A stretch of 64,000 nucleotides of DNA from Luidia sarsii. Lineage: Eukaryota > Echinodermata > Asteroidea > Paxillosida > Luidiidae. Under the pieces are notes generated by a model, which saw nothing but the letters and a program-made list of their open reading frames with translations, was not told where the DNA came from and did not search any database. The DNA lies in NCBI GenBank assembly GCA_949987565.1, contig OX465119.1:6484694-6548693 (forward strand), in the 5' to 3' direction. A program made the position numbers and the translations under genes. Below are positions 47,574 to 59,405 of the stretch, in pieces (the stretch's first letter is position 1; each line of letters starts with the position of its first letter).

Positions 47574-49616
47574 ATCCGTCGGGGGTCGTCTAAGGCTTTA
47601 CGCAGGGTTTTGGCAAGAAATCACCTCAGACAGATGGGTACTCGCAACGAAGTCAAGGGTACAAACTCGAGTTCACGAGTATCCCTCCGTCCGACATAAT
47701 ACTCCGCACTACGCCAACTCCAACCGACCCGGCGAAGTGCATGACACTAGAAAGGGAGATCTCCTCCCTCCTCCAAATACAAGCAATAGAAATAGTCAAC
47801 CCGAGGCAGGGACTCCACGGATTCCTTTCAACCTTCTTTTTAACCCCCAAAAAGGACTCCAGTCAACGGTGACCCATCATCAACTTGAAACCACTGAACA
47901 AGTTCATTCGTCCTCGCAGGTTTCGCATAGACACACTTGTAACCGTCATGAGATCAGTGCCAATCCCATCGTGGGCAGCATCCCTAAACTTAAAAGACGC
48001 CTACCTCCACATTCCAATTTACCAAGGGCTTCAAAAGTTCCTCCAGTTCAGGTACAAGGGCCAAACCTACGAGTTCTCGGCCCTTCCCTTCGGACTCTCC
48101 ACGTCACCAAGGGTCTTCACTCGAATAACCGGGACATTGGCAGCCCATCTCCGCAAAAACAGCATTATGGTTTTCCAGTACATCGACGACTGGTTAGTGA
48201 TTGGGCAGTCAAGCGCCGACACTGCGGAAGCAATTCGGCGCACCTACGACTTAACGACCCTTGTAGGATTCATCATCAATCACGAGAAATCTCATCCTAC
48301 ACCGTCGCAAACCCCGACCTTCCTCGGAGCAATCCTCAACCTAAGTCGGGGCATAGCAAAACCAACGGAGGAACGCATCATCAACCTCCTCCAGTGTGTA
48401 AATATCTTCCTGTCCAGCCAGTCAGCACCAGCGAAAGCATGGTTACGACTACTAGGTCTACTGGCAAGCATGGTAGATCTTGTTCCATGGTGCCGGTTAC
48501 GAATGCGACTGCTGCAACTTTATCTGCTGGCATACTACCGCCCCAAATGGGATCCCATCAACCTAATAGTGCCAATCGGGCAGGGGATCCATACACACCT
48601 ACGATGGTGGGAAAACAGACAGAACATAAACTACGGTCTGCCATTCCAACAGGTGACACACGAAGTCACAATCACCACCGATGCCTCCACCATTGGGTGG
48701 GGAGCTACATGTACCCTAACCCCACTCCAAGTATCAGGAGAATGGACCCAGGAGTTCCAGGGGCTTCACATCAACATTCTGGAACTCCAGGCAGTATTAA
48801 ATGCCTTGCGTCATTTCAAGACTTCAATCAAGGGCAGGAAAGTGCTAATAAAGTCCAACAGTGGTGTCATACATAAACCGCCAGGGGGGCACTCGATCCG
48901 CCAAACTATGCTATCTGACGTGGCAGATCTACATGTACCAGTGGGCAATAAGAAACAAAATAGACTTAATATGCACAGTCCACATCCCCAGCGACGAGAA
49001 TGTACTTGCAGATGCCCTTTCGAGGAGGACGGTTATTCCTACGGAATGGAACCTTCATCGCGAGGTGGTACAGACAATCTTCATGCTTACAGACAGACCC
49101 CACATCGACCTGTTCGCATCAGCCCAGAACACAAGACTTCCGGTGTTCTGCACCAGATATCCGCACCCACAAGCGTGGGCGACGGATGCACTACTAATAG
49201 AATGGAACAGCATGTTCGCCTATGCATTCCCCCCGATATCGCTGCTTCCCAAAGTGATAACGAAGATAGAGCAGGAACGGTGCCACATCCTCCTCATCGC
49301 CCCATTCTGGCCTCGCCAGTCATGGTTCCCCAGGCTGCTCAGGATCCTGGTTCAGACCCCTCTGATCCTGCCCCACAGGTCGGACATCATCTCACAGCCG
49401 CTGTCGGGGATCATACACCCGAAGCCACAGGATCTTCACCTGACCTGCTGGCCTCTCTGCAACGAACTTTCCAGACAGCAGGCCTTTCTGAGGACGCTGC
49501 CGCAATGGCTGCACGAGGGCGACGTGCCTCAACCCGTCAAGTCTACAGTAGCAGGCTACGACATTTTAACTCATGGTGCAGAGAACGATCTCTGGATCCA
49601 ACCTCAGCACCTCTAA
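47574..49616 (+). CDS. DIRS reverse transcriptase / RNase H, frameshifted
   Basis: Copies the element's RNA into DNA. The expected opening GGRLRLYAGFWQEITSD is at 47581. A one-base shift near 47650 leads to YKLEFTSIPP and LTPKKD. An in-frame TGA (47870-47872) stands just before PIINLKPLNKF. The RT motifs follow: LNLKDAYLHIPI (about 47990), ALPFGLSTSP, the catalytic FQYIDDWLV box (about 48172) and LGAILNLS. RNase H shows TTDASTIGWGATC (about 48675) and NILELQAVLNAL (about 48775). A shift near 48860 moves to VVSYINRQGG, IPSDENVLADALSR and the region with PHIDLFASAQNTRLPVF typical of DIRS, ending at 49616. Catalytic Asp pair and RNase H Asp are present, so the source copy was recently competent. 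Confidence 0.92.
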
Positions 49617-50514
49617 CAGCTGTGGCTGACTTCCTACTTTACCTCTTTAATTCGGGCCTCACCATAGCGGTAAAGAAGTACCGCTCAGCCATTTCTGCTA
49701 TCCACCAAGGTTTTCCTGATGGCTCCTCTGTTTCGGACAACCAGCCATTGAAACACCTGATGCGCGGCATGTTCACTGAGCGACCGCCTGTGCGTCAACT
49801 CATACCAGCATGGGACTTGGGACAAGTCCTACAGATGGTTACCGGACCTCCCTTCGAACCCATCAGTCAAGCAACACTGCTACACATGAGTGTTAAGCTC
49901 GCATTCCTTCTAGCAGTCGCAACATCACGGCGAGGAAGTGAGCTTCAAGCATTATCCATTGCAAAGGGTCACATACGCTGGGAAACGGGCGGAGTGAGAC
50001 TCGTTCCAGCAGTTAGGTTCCTGACCAAGAACCAAACCTCCTCTTTTAACCCACCAGACATCTTCGTACCCAGCATCGGGTCACAATCAGGGGTCCTCTC
50101 GGACAAACTCTGGTGCCCAGTCAGGGCCCTCAAATGGTACTTGTCACGGACAAAACACCTCAGAGGGGACAATCAACTATTGTTTGTAACAACGACTCGT
50201 CCCCACAGCCCTGCGACACGTGACACCATAGCACGCTGGGTGGTATCAGCCGTTAAATTTGCTAATCCGAACTGGCAGGCACCCGCAGACAGCCACGTTC
50301 GACAGAAATTACGTGCTTACGATGTGAGAGCTATCTCCACGTCTCCACATCAATTGCGGACATCTGCAAAGCAGCATGCTGGAAGTCACCCTCCACATTC
50401 TCCTCATGCTATCTGAGGGACATTCTGCAGTCGGAGGGTGTCTCTGGCAGGACAGTGCTGACTACAGCAAGGTCAGCAATCCAGAGGGCTACTTCCCAGA
50501 GAGATGCTCCCTGA
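49322..50514 (+). CDS. DIRS tyrosine recombinase, frameshifted near its end
   Basis: Integrates the circular DNA intermediate. The frame overlaps the RT/RNase H frame, as usual in DIRS. The start is uncertain and 49322 is an in-frame ATG of convenience. Conserved parts are STRQVYSSRLRHFNSWC (about 49530), LLAVATSRRGSEL with the first catalytic Arg (about 49913), WCPVRALKWYL, and LRAYDVRAIS with the second Arg (about 50310). In the usual A-H-x-V-R motif the His is Tyr here. Near 50340 a short deletion and frameshift occur. The other frame then gives IADICKAACWKSPSTF and CYLRDI with the nucleophilic Tyr (about 50405), ending at TGA 50512. The His-to-Tyr change and the deletion suggest this copy's enzyme is inactive, unless the region is misassembled. 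Confidence 0.88.
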
Positions 50515-50698
50515 AAACAGCCAGGACCATTAGTTAAGGTTAGCGGATATCTTACCTTTATTTGTGGTCTTACCTTTAGATCTTATGACCTATCGGTGCC
50601 TAGCCCCTGTGTTTTACCGCCTTTCCCACCTTCTAATAACGGTGCTACTCTGCATAGGTAGATGTTTTTGGGTATTAGAAAAGTTGAATGCAGTAGAC

Positions 50699-50982
50699 TC
50701 CTCCCCCACAGTAGTGTGGGTCGGGTCACTTGTGAATACTTACCCAAATAACACTCCCGCCCACCTCCCCACTTCACGGCTCCTGTATTGGAGCGCTCAG
50801 AAAAAGAAGGGTGATCTCGGGCGTGGCACCGCTAGGCATTGTGGGATATAGAGGGCGCACTCCAGTTGATCAAAAGCTTAGCGTGATATCTAACAATACT
50901 AGGGAATATGCATAGGTAGATGTTATTTGGGTAAGTATTCACTAGTAGACCCGACCCACACTACTGTGGGGGAGGATTTTGC
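50699..50982. repeat. DIRS internal complementary region and right terminal repeat
   Basis: 50699-50752 (CTCCCCCACAGTAGTGTGGG, ...GAATACTTACCCAAATAAC) is the reverse complement of 50930-50982. The right terminal repeat (50793-50947) lies between and overlaps it. A direct partial copy TGCATAGGTAGATGTT is at 50651 and 50909. DIRS replication models use such a segment to align the ends of a circular intermediate. The arrangement seen fits, although its exact limits are approximate. Confidence 0.75.
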
Positions 50983-50985
50983 AGG

Positions 50986-53070
50986 TTTATTGTTCTCTGA
51001 TTGTTTAGCGAGCTTTTGAAATGGCACTGTGCCGGCCATTGGCACTACAATAATCCCGCCGTGAAGGGGTTAAGGACAGATTTAACCGTTTTGTTATACA
51101 TGTACATGTAGCTTATGGAGCAAATAATAATATTTAGGCCCTATTGGCCTAGAAACAATATACTAACCACGGAATGTTTGCTTCCGTAATTGCCGAAAGC
51201 CGATTCTACATGTACATGTATGCTTACGGGAAGTAGAGCCATCAAAAATCGCTGCATACAAAATACCGAACCAAGCTTCTTAAAAAAAACCTGTAATACC
51301 ACCTACATGTAAGACCGTATTGAGGAAGAAAAGAAAAGAAAAATTGCGATAAATTGCAAAGGTAGACAACAGGGGTATTTATTTCAGTTTTGGCAGTTCA
51401 GCAGTACAGTGTACATGTAGGTACCATGGGAAACAACTTGGACAACCTTCAAAGAGTTTGTTTATCTAACAGGATTTTGATTGCCGGGCCTTTTGTTACA
51501 GACGGCAAAATACATTTCTTTGAGTTTGGCCAACCATTCTTTGAGGACTTTCAATGCTGGATTCTCTTGGCCAATAAAACGTGCAGAATTATTGTCAATA
51601 GATAATACAGTAAACCTTGTCTAAGCCGACGTCGTCTTACTCATCAACTCGCCCAAGTCGACGGCGGTCTGAACGAATTTCCAATTTTTTGTAATGCACT
51701 TTGTATGCAAATTCTGAATCTGAAATCTGTCAACTAAAGTAAGTCGTGCAAAAACGTTGCCACTGTTTAAATATTTTTCTCAAGATCTTGAAAAATGTAT
51801 GTCCATGGCGCTAGTCACAAACTGGTCTGGTTCCTGTTTCCAAGGCACAAGACTGGTGAACCGGAACTGGCAGCAACCAGTCTAAACTTCTGTCACATTA
51901 CTGTAACTACTGTAGTACTACCATAGGGGCTTACTGCATGCCGTAACTTGTCTCAAGGCCGAGGCATGGATCGGATCGGGACTCAATCGAGGCAGTGCGA
52001 AACACCAGGGCCACGAGAATAATGTTGTTTTTGTTTCATCTGGATAGGCCCAAGTAATTATAAGCCCCTTGGTAAAATCATTGATTAATAGCCTCTGATT
52101 CTTCTGTCAACAAATTCGAATTGAAGCTGTGGGCTTCTGTTTCACAAAAATTGCTACCCAAAATTTACGAACCAAAAATAATTTGGCTTGGAGCAGACTG
52201 TGGAGTTCTGTCTCCATGCAGGGAACAGTGGCAATTCACACGGCTCGTTACATGTACTGTACATGTACAGTACATACGGTACATGTATACATACATGTAC
52301 ATACCGTATATATGTACGTGAAGGTTAACAATAGGCAAGGTGCCATGATTCCTCTGCTGCCCAACATCGTGTTTTGTGTTTCGTGTTTGGGTGACTTGCT
52401 AATAGTTTTATAGTGTGCTTCATGCACTCCAATGCATGCGCACGATCATTGTGTTACATGTATGTGGCGTCCAATAATCTGTCTGTAACTATACATTTTG
52501 GCATAAGATGAACTGGTTTAGGGAGGAAAAACCAGAACATTTCAGAAACTTTTGTACACAACCAATTGAGTTTCTGTTGCATGATCCTGTGATGACATCA
52601 CAAATTTGCTTATGAATATTGATATTCTCATTAGCATAAAAACTGAAAACTTGAAAATCATGTTAAAATCAGTTTGATTGTTAGGAACATCATCCACTGG
52701 ATGATGATTAGTATTTGCGTCATACACATGTACATGTAATGTCTACCGGTATTTACTGTGGCACCTTGATCAACCCAATGGTTGTGTGGTAAAGGTGTCT
52801 GCACTAAAAAAAAATATTCTTTTTATTTCGGCTCAAGCTGCCTGCATTTTAGTTGGCCACTTCTAGCTAAACAGAAATGCTTCCTTTTTTTCCCCTGGGC
52901 AGACAATCAGGTAGAACATTATGAGCACGACATTGCTAACAACTTAGAATTATAACATCACCACAAATGACAACAGTAGTCTATAATCTTTTGTCTATGC
53001 ATGTTCTATTCACTATATAATTAGAAATGCAATTGATTAAAGTGAAAGTTTGATTTTGTTTTCTTACCAG
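50986..53070. other. Non-coding, likely intron or upstream of the SELENOI exon
   Basis: No convincing exon. TACATGTA runs at 51095-51110, 51208 and 52250-52320. GTCTAAGCCGACGTCGTCTT and CCCAAGTCGACGGCGG (51618-51665) form a CG-containing repeat-like block. GGATGATG/CATCATCC around 52690-52705 is a small dyad. The open frames at 51390 and 52121 have no family resemblance. Confidence 0.5.
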
Positions 53071-53263
53071 ATATTTCCTGATTGGTTTGCTCCAAATCTG
53101 ATGACATTCTTGGGCTTTCTGATCCTAGTAGCCAGCTTCATCTTCCTGTCTGTTAAAGATTGGTCATATTACGCTGCAAGTCGTACACACCCAGAATATC
53201 CACCAATTCCAAACATGGTATTCCTGATAGTTGGAATTGGACTATTTCTTGCCCATACTCTTG
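53071..53263 (+). CDS. Ethanolaminephosphotransferase 1 (SELENOI-like), one internal exon
   Basis: The enzyme makes phosphatidylethanolamine from CDP-ethanolamine and diacylglycerol in endoplasmic reticulum or Golgi membranes. A pyrimidine-rich TTTTCTTACCAG acceptor precedes 53071 and a CTTG/GTAAGT donor follows 53263, giving phase 0 in and phase 1 out. The 64 codons include IFPDWFAPNLMTFLGF, a first membrane segment (LILVASFIFLSV), DWSYYAAS and a second segment ending GLFLAHTL. These match the amino-terminal part of EPT1: the WLAPNLITF region, the DFYASA loop, and YTLDG just before the CDP-alcohol phosphotransferase DG motif. The split codon starting with G would be completed as Asp by the next exon, which is not in the window. 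CEPT1/CHPT1 paralogues fit less well in the loop. Confidence 0.82.
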
Positions 53264-54040
53264 GTAAGTAGTTTTTATTCATTGAAAGCAAGAGTTGTAT
53301 CGGTACCACAGGCCTGCATCTTACCCTGTAAAGAAAAGTACATGTACTGTACTGTACATGTATGAAGTGAAGTGTCGCAAGGCTCTATTAAGACCATGCT
53401 ACACAATAGTGCTGGGCGACTATTGATTTTCAAGAGTCGATTAGTCGTTGGCGTAATAGTCGCGAAAAGTCGACTAGTCGACCATTGTTTAGTACACGCG
53501 CTTGTATTGTATAACTATACACATGTAGTGTACATGTACATGTAAATGTAGGCCTACATGTATACATGTACATGTACACTTATTGCATGCCTATTGTGCA
53601 TGTAGTACGTGTACATATACGTGTGTACGTGTATTAGTACTGTACAAGTACATTATGTGTTCGTGCACATGCCATCTAGTAAGGCTGTTGTCGACAAGGC
53701 TTTTGTCGACATTGTCGTGACAGAAATATTCCAACATGTCGGTTGTCGCGACAAAAACAATAAAAATCCTCATAATGGCCAATCTCTGAAAAGAAGGGAA
53801 TAAAAAGGGGAAAAAAATCCTAATATTATGCGTTGAGCATTTCATGTTTGCATATTCACACCGCAAAATAATAGTTACTAAATATGTTGGAAGTTGGAAT
53901 GGATCGCGACGCGACCATAGAAAATCGTTCACAGAACGTATTTTGCCATTACGATGCACATGTACATATGTACAGTGTAAATACTGTAAAGCACAGTACG
54001 TTCCAGTAGTTGGGATCTAAGTGAACATTACACTGGCAGT
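53264..54040. other. Intron sequence with GTCGAC-rich repeat relic
   Basis: TAGTGCTGGGCGACTATTGA (53408) resembles hAT terminal sequences. GTCGACTAGTCGAC and TGTCGACAAGGCTTTTGTCG (53470, 53690) are dyads of the same composition. TACATGTA runs lie between. No opposite terminus or gene was identified. Confidence 0.45.
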
Positions 54041-54615
54041 ACATTAAATTCTGCAAATGTCATATCATTTGATCATGACCTTATCTCATGAATATTTATG
54101 AGGTCATGAATTTTTCAGATTTTCACATTCAATTGTGCATATTTGGGCATCGGAGCGAGATTTTTTTTCATTTTTTTGTTTATATCTGTTGGGGATGTAG
54201 TTTAGAAACACCCTCCGGGGCCAAAATGCCATGACCCAATCGTGACGTCATCAAAATGCGTGTTTTTAAAACACATATTTGCCAAAGGTCAATCTTCTCG
54301 AATTTTGGTGGGCATTTAGCTATTGGGCTAGACATTTTAATTCCTGAGTTTGGAAGCAATTGACCATTGTTCAAAATTATTATGATTTTTGGAAAAATAT
54401 AATGAAGTCCCATAGACTTTGTGCACAAAATATGCACGTGCGTTAAAACACTGCGTTTTGGGGTAGGAATGGTGGGTACCTAGCCAACGGAGTGAGATTT
54501 TTTTCATTTATTCTTTGATATCTATTGGGGACATGGTTTAGAAAAACATTATGGGGCCAAAATGTCATTACACAATCATTATGTCATCAAAACGTGTGAT
54601 TTTAAAACACATATC
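54041..54615 (+). repeat. R repeats, partial copies
   Basis: Landmarks from CATGAATATTTATGAGGTC through AAACACCCTCCGGGGCC to GTGCACAAAATATGCACGTG, then a jump near 54475 to a second copy (AGATTTTTTTCATTTATTC, GGTTTAGAAAAACA). The latter stops at ACACATATC where the CAGTACT element begins. Confidence 0.82.
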
Positions 54616-56704
54616 CAGTACTGATCGAAATTATTATCACCATTCGCGACCAATTTGGTGCGAATGATTCTTCGCGAAGACGTTCGCAATTTCTTATACT
54701 TACCAGTCCGGGGAGTCATTTCCTTCGCGAAGAGAACCAACGATTCGCGACTTAAGCGGCCATAGGTCCGAGGAGAAAATAATTACAAGCCCTAGGAGTC
54801 GTCTTCTCCGCGAAGACTCGCGAAGACCAGCGGCCATAAACCAAGGGAGAAACTATGCCGTACTGGTCCGGGGGGTCATTTGCTTTGCGAAGATTCGCAA
54901 AATCCAGCAGCCATCCATCAAAGGAGAAACTACCGGTCCCGGACGTCATTTCTTTCGGGAAGATTACTGCCGATTCGCAAATTTCAGCGGCAATCGATCG
55001 TGGGTGGGGAGAGAGTTGGGGGGAGAGTTGGGGGGGGGGGGAGTTGGGGGAGACAGGGTTTACAAGTCCAACGTACGAACGTCTCTTCGCGAATGATGTT
55101 TGAAATATTGAAAGCTGAAAATCAGTGGGTAATGCAAAATCACTCTGTGCGGCCTCCGCCCATTTCGGTTGATATACCCTCAAATCGAAGCTTGTTTTCT
55201 CCCACTTGAGGGGCTTTCACACAAGACGAAATCCCCGGGAATTTCGGTCTGTCTATTCACACAACCGAAGAAATCACTGTGGATAAGCTTTTCCCTGGGG
55301 AATTCTTACCCCAGCTCGGGGTAGGGTAGAAGGAGAAAACCCTGGGACGTCATTTCTTTCGTGAAGAAAACTGCCGATTCGCGATTTTCAGAGGCAATCG
55401 ATCAGGGGTGTGGGGAGAGTTGGGGGAGACAGGGTTTACAAGTCCAACGTACGAACCTCTCTTCGCGAACGATGCGCGAACGATCCGAGAAGATAGCACA
55501 ACAATTTGCGACCTAAGGCCTAAAAATGTAAGAAAAAAACCTGTACACCAACGAGATACTGTACATGGTTGTTTTGGGGGGTTTTTGGGGGGAGGGGCAT
55601 GATCACATGGGCAATAGCCGTTTGTGGAGCGGGAATGGAAACTTCAGTTAACCGAAACCCCCACCCCCCTCCTTCAACCCAAGATCAATCCAGAGAACCG
55701 GCAGTTGCTTTTAAGTTTGTCTTTGTGAGCACCGCCAAATCGCTGAGTATTCTTATGGTCCTCTAGCTTTTTGTTACATAGTTATACACATGGTAAAAAT
55801 AATTGTCTTTTGAATTGAGCGTAACTGCCGACCATAGTTTGCAACCCGGCGGTTGGCAGAAACTGAATTCATGATGTACCATACCAAAAGAAAGTTCTAT
55901 ACTTTCTATACTAGGAAATTTATTATCAATATTATCAAATAGGCCCAATGAAGGCTTAGTTGAACAACTAAAAAACAACGCCAGAATTTTGGAAAGACAT
56001 CTACACAGGAGCCGCCTTAAATGTTATATCACGTTTTTAACAATAGAGCTGTCAATCATTTTAATGCAGGCTCTCCTTGCTTTTTCCACCACGGCGAGGT
56101 AACTTAGGTTTAAATTGGTTTTGTTTTATTCGGAGGTTGATCATCCTTCCCACTTTAAATCGGTCATATTTTGAAAGTTGATAGAAAATTATAATACATG
56201 CAACGAACAAATGATATTTTATATTCAGTCTCAAATTTATATGCAATTTATTTAGTTTACTTACCACCTAATCTATAGTTATCATGTTAGTGCATACAAG
56301 TTTGTGGAGTTTTTAACCCTAACATAGAAATAGTAGCCCTATCCTTGCTCCACGCTCAGAGCTTGCGGTTGTAACTCGGTCCTTGACAAGGTAGTGCTGT
56401 GTGAGCACCGCCAAGGCTTTTCAAGCCGGCCTTAGAGCTCTAACTCACAGCACAGAGCAAAAATACATGACAAGACTGTCTCCCGCACGAGACATCGTGC
56501 TGAAGCAAGTTTCTAATAAAACAATTTTTTCTTTACATTACCTCATAAGAAACGTGTGTCCTATATATATATATTCCAGATTTTTTCAGACGTTTTCGTC
56601 TTTTATTGTTCGAAATCTTGGAAGCTGAAAAACATTGGGTATTGCAAAATCCCTCTGTGTGGACTCCGGAGCTGGCGCTTAATATGAACTAACAAACACC
56701 TCTA

Positions 56705-56989
56705 GTGCAAACACCTCTGGTGGTCAGCACCACCCATCATCTGGTGATTAACCACCTCGATTTCCGGAGAGCAGTTGCCAAACAATCGTGGCACATCCCA
56801 CGCAATGAAGAACTCTGGGATACATGTATTTCCCAACCCACCCATCCCAAAATCAAAAACGCCCCACAACCGACGGGAATTATCACCCGGGCAAAATGCC
56901 CAAAAGAACCCCCGTCCCAGTCGAGTTTGGTTTCTTTCAAGGAATCAGATTATACGCTGGACTCCCTGCTCTCCGTACTTGAGGAATAA
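56705..56989 (+). CDS. Unrecognised 94-residue ORF inside the long-repeat element
   Basis: An open frame in the unique central part of the 4.8-kb element, with LVINHLDFRRAVAKQSWHIP and an acidic end (YTLDSLLSVLEE). No family recognised. The start used in the frame is not certain. It is the best coding candidate in the element interior but could be chance. Confidence 0.25.
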   Translation: MQTPLVVSTTHHLVINHLDFRRAVAKQSWHIPRNEELWDTCISQPTHPKIKNAPQPTGIITRAKCPKEPPSQSSLVSFKESDYTLDSLLSVLEE

Positions 56990-57654
56990 TCACCCCCTAA
57001 ATAGTGCAGCCCGGTCACCCTAACCGATTTTCCATACTGGTACCGCACAAAGAGAGAAACTGATTTGCAAAAATCACTACCGCCACTGACGATTGCCTAG
57101 ATGGTATGAAAACATTACTTGTTATTGCCACAAAATGGGAGCTGCGAAGCGTTCCTACTCCTAGTCTCGCCTACCAATCTTGATGATTAAATGGGTCAGC
57201 TTGCTTTTTAGGGGGAAAAAGGGCCTCCCTCCTTCCTTGTTGCCCAAAAGGCAGGATGCTAAACATGTTTTGTATTGCCTGAGCTGAAACATTGATTTTT
57301 CCCTTTCTACGTTCACGGATACGACACAAACAAATATACAGGGGGCCTGTATAGTATCTGCAGTTTCGCTGCATATTTTTATTAAGTTATTCTGAGTACG
57401 TCAACTACCGGCAGTATCAAACTTTTTCGAAAATGAAATGTCTTTCACGTGGTCGGCCTACACATTTTGTAATTTGTATGAAAGTTTATTTCTGTGGACA
57501 CTTGTATAAAGAACCTTCAAAGACACTTCATAGAACCTTCCTGAAATCTTAATTTAAAAAAAGAAAAAGGGTGGGTAACGTCCAGATTTTATTTTATTTC
57601 AGGAAAGTACAAAAAATGAATCAATGAAAACAAGACACAGTTGACAGACAGTTC

Positions 57655-59280
57655 TTGTGTGAAAGCCCCTAAAGGCTCAAGTGGGAGAAAACAAGCTTCG
57701 ATTTGAGGGTATATCATCCGAATTGGGCAGAGGCCGCACAGAGTGATTTTGCATTACCCACTGATTTTCAGCTTCCAATATTTCAAACAATAAAAAACGA
57801 AACATTCTGGAACATTTAGGACATTTTTTTTATGAGGTACCCGGTCCGGTCCGGTAAAACAAGACAAAAATGTTTAATTTCGAAAATGGCTTCAGTACAA
57901 CGTCTCTGGCAGGAGCCTAAATCTAGTCGTGTATTTTTATATTAACCGCAAGCTCTGAGCATGGGACCGGCTGGAAAAGCCTTGGCGTTGCTCACAAAGC
58001 ACTACACATTGGCAAGGACCAGAGTTTCAACCGCAAGCTCTGAGCGTGGAGCGAGGATAGGGCTCCTAAAGCCATGGCGGTGCTCACAAAGACAGATTTA
58101 AAAGCCGGTGCTCTGGACTGATCTCGGGTTGAAGGAGGGGGGGGTTCGGTTAACTGAAGTTTGACTTCTTGCTCCACAAACGGCAATTGCCCATGTGATC
58201 ATGCCCCCCCCCCCCCAAAGAAAAAAACAACCATGTACAGTATCTCGTTGGCGTACAGGTTTTTTCTTCTTACATTTTCAGGCCTTAGGTCGCAAATTGT
58301 TGTGTTATCTTCTCAGATCGTTCGCGCATCGTTTGCGAAGAGAGGTTCGTACGTTGGACCTGTAAACCCTGTTTCCCCAACTCTTTTCCTACCCCTGATC
58401 GATTGCCTCTGAAATTCGCAAATCGCCAGTTATCTTCGCGAAAGAAATGACGTCCCAGCGTTTTCTCCTTCTACCCTACCCCGAGCTGGGGTAAGAATTC
58501 CCCAGGAAAAAGCTTATCCCTGGTGATTTCTTTGGTTCTGTGAATAGACAGACCGAAATTCCCGTGGATTTCGTCTTGTGTGAAAGCCCCTAAGGTGGGA
58601 GAAAACAAGCTTTGATTTTAGGGTACCGGTATATCAACCGAAATGGGTGGAGGCCGCACAGAGTGATTTTGCATTACCCACTGTTTTTCGGCTTCCAATA
58701 TTTCAAACAATAAAAAACGAAACATTCTGGAACATTTAGGACACTTTTTTATGAAGTACCCGGTACGGTAAGGTAAAACAAGAAACAAATGTTTCATTTG
58801 GAAAAAGGCTTCAGTACAACTTCTCTGGCAAGAGAATCTGGTCGTGTATTTTTATATTAACCGCAAGCTCTGAGCATGGGGCCGGCTTGAAAAGCCTTGG
58901 CGTTGCTCACAATGCACTACACATTGGCAAGGACCAGAGTTTCAACCGCAAGCTTTGAGCGTGGAGCGAGAATAGGGCTCCTAAAGTCCTGGCGGTGCTC
59001 ACAAAGACAGATTTAAAAGCAACTGCCGGTGCTCTGGATTGATTTTGGGTTGAAGGAGGGGGAGGGGGCGTTCGGTTAACTGAAGTTTAAATTCTTGCTC
59101 CACAAACGGCAATTGCCCATGTGATCATGCCCCCCCAAGAAAAAAGCAACCATGTACAGTATCTCGTTGGCGTACGGGTTTTTTTCTTACATTTTTAGGC
59201 CTTAGGTCGCAAATTGTTGTGTTATCTTCTCAGATCGTTCGCGCATCGTTCGCGCATCGTTTGCAAAGAGTCGCGAATCG
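57655..59280 (-). repeat. Direct duplication of about 0.9 kb
   Basis: CTTGTGTGAAAGCCCCTAA begins both copies, at about 57655 and 58577. Shared landmarks are AACCGCAAGCTCTGAGCATG, GCACTACACATTGGCAAGGA, AAAGACAGATTTAAAAGC and CACAAACGGCAATTGCCCAT. The inverted single counterpart is on the left side at 55150-55780. A related piece is at 56340-56450. Confidence 0.82.
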
Positions 59281-59405
59281 TTGGTTCTCTTCGCGAAGGA
59301 AATGACTCCCCGGACTGGTAAATATAAGAAATTGCGGACGTCTTCGCAAAGAATCATTCGCACTAAATTGGTCGCGAATAGTGATAATAATTTCGATCAG
59401 TACTG

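Larger units (their letters stand above)
44602..50985 (+). mobile_element. DIRS-type tyrosine-recombinase retrotransposon
   Basis: DIRS elements copy through RNA but integrate circular DNA with a tyrosine recombinase instead of a DDE integrase, and have inverted rather than direct terminal repeats. Here the inverted terminal repeats are 44602-44730 and 50793-50947. They share TTGTTAGATATCACGCTAAG and AGCGGTGCCACGCCCGAGAT, with a 27-base extra piece on the right. Next to the right repeat, 50699-50752 is complementary to 50930-50982. This corresponds to the internal complementary region expected in DIRS. Inside are gag-like, reverse transcriptase/RNase H and recombinase regions in canonical order. 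Several frameshifts and one in-frame TGA break the frames. Confidence 0.92.
54616..59405. mobile_element. 4.8-kb long-inverted-repeat element (CAGTACTGATCGAAAT ends)
   Basis: The ends are CAGTACTGATCGAAATTATT and its complement, followed on the right by TA and R sequence. Arm similarity extends about 1.1 kb inward (54616-55780 against about 58060-59405), including TTCGCGAAGA words, GGGGAGTCATTTCCTTCGCG, GGGGTAGAAGG... blocks and CAAATCGAAGCTTGTTTTCT. The right side carries a tandem duplication (57655-58570 and 58577-59280), so its arm exists in two versions. Subterminal TTCGCGAA palindromes are numerous. No transposase is visible. The terminal motif CAGTACT-x-A-x-CGAAAT is identical to that of the 15-kb palindrome. 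On the left the base pair TC separates TA from the terminus, a small irregularity. The flanking R sequence overlaps by about 100 bases, so a rearrangement may have followed insertion. Confidence 0.85.

Noticed and set aside
47422..48876. 484-residue frame overlapping the DIRS reverse transcriptase
   Set aside because: Only its first part (around 47581) matches the family. The rest is a shadow of the true frame, rich in Ser, Pro and His.
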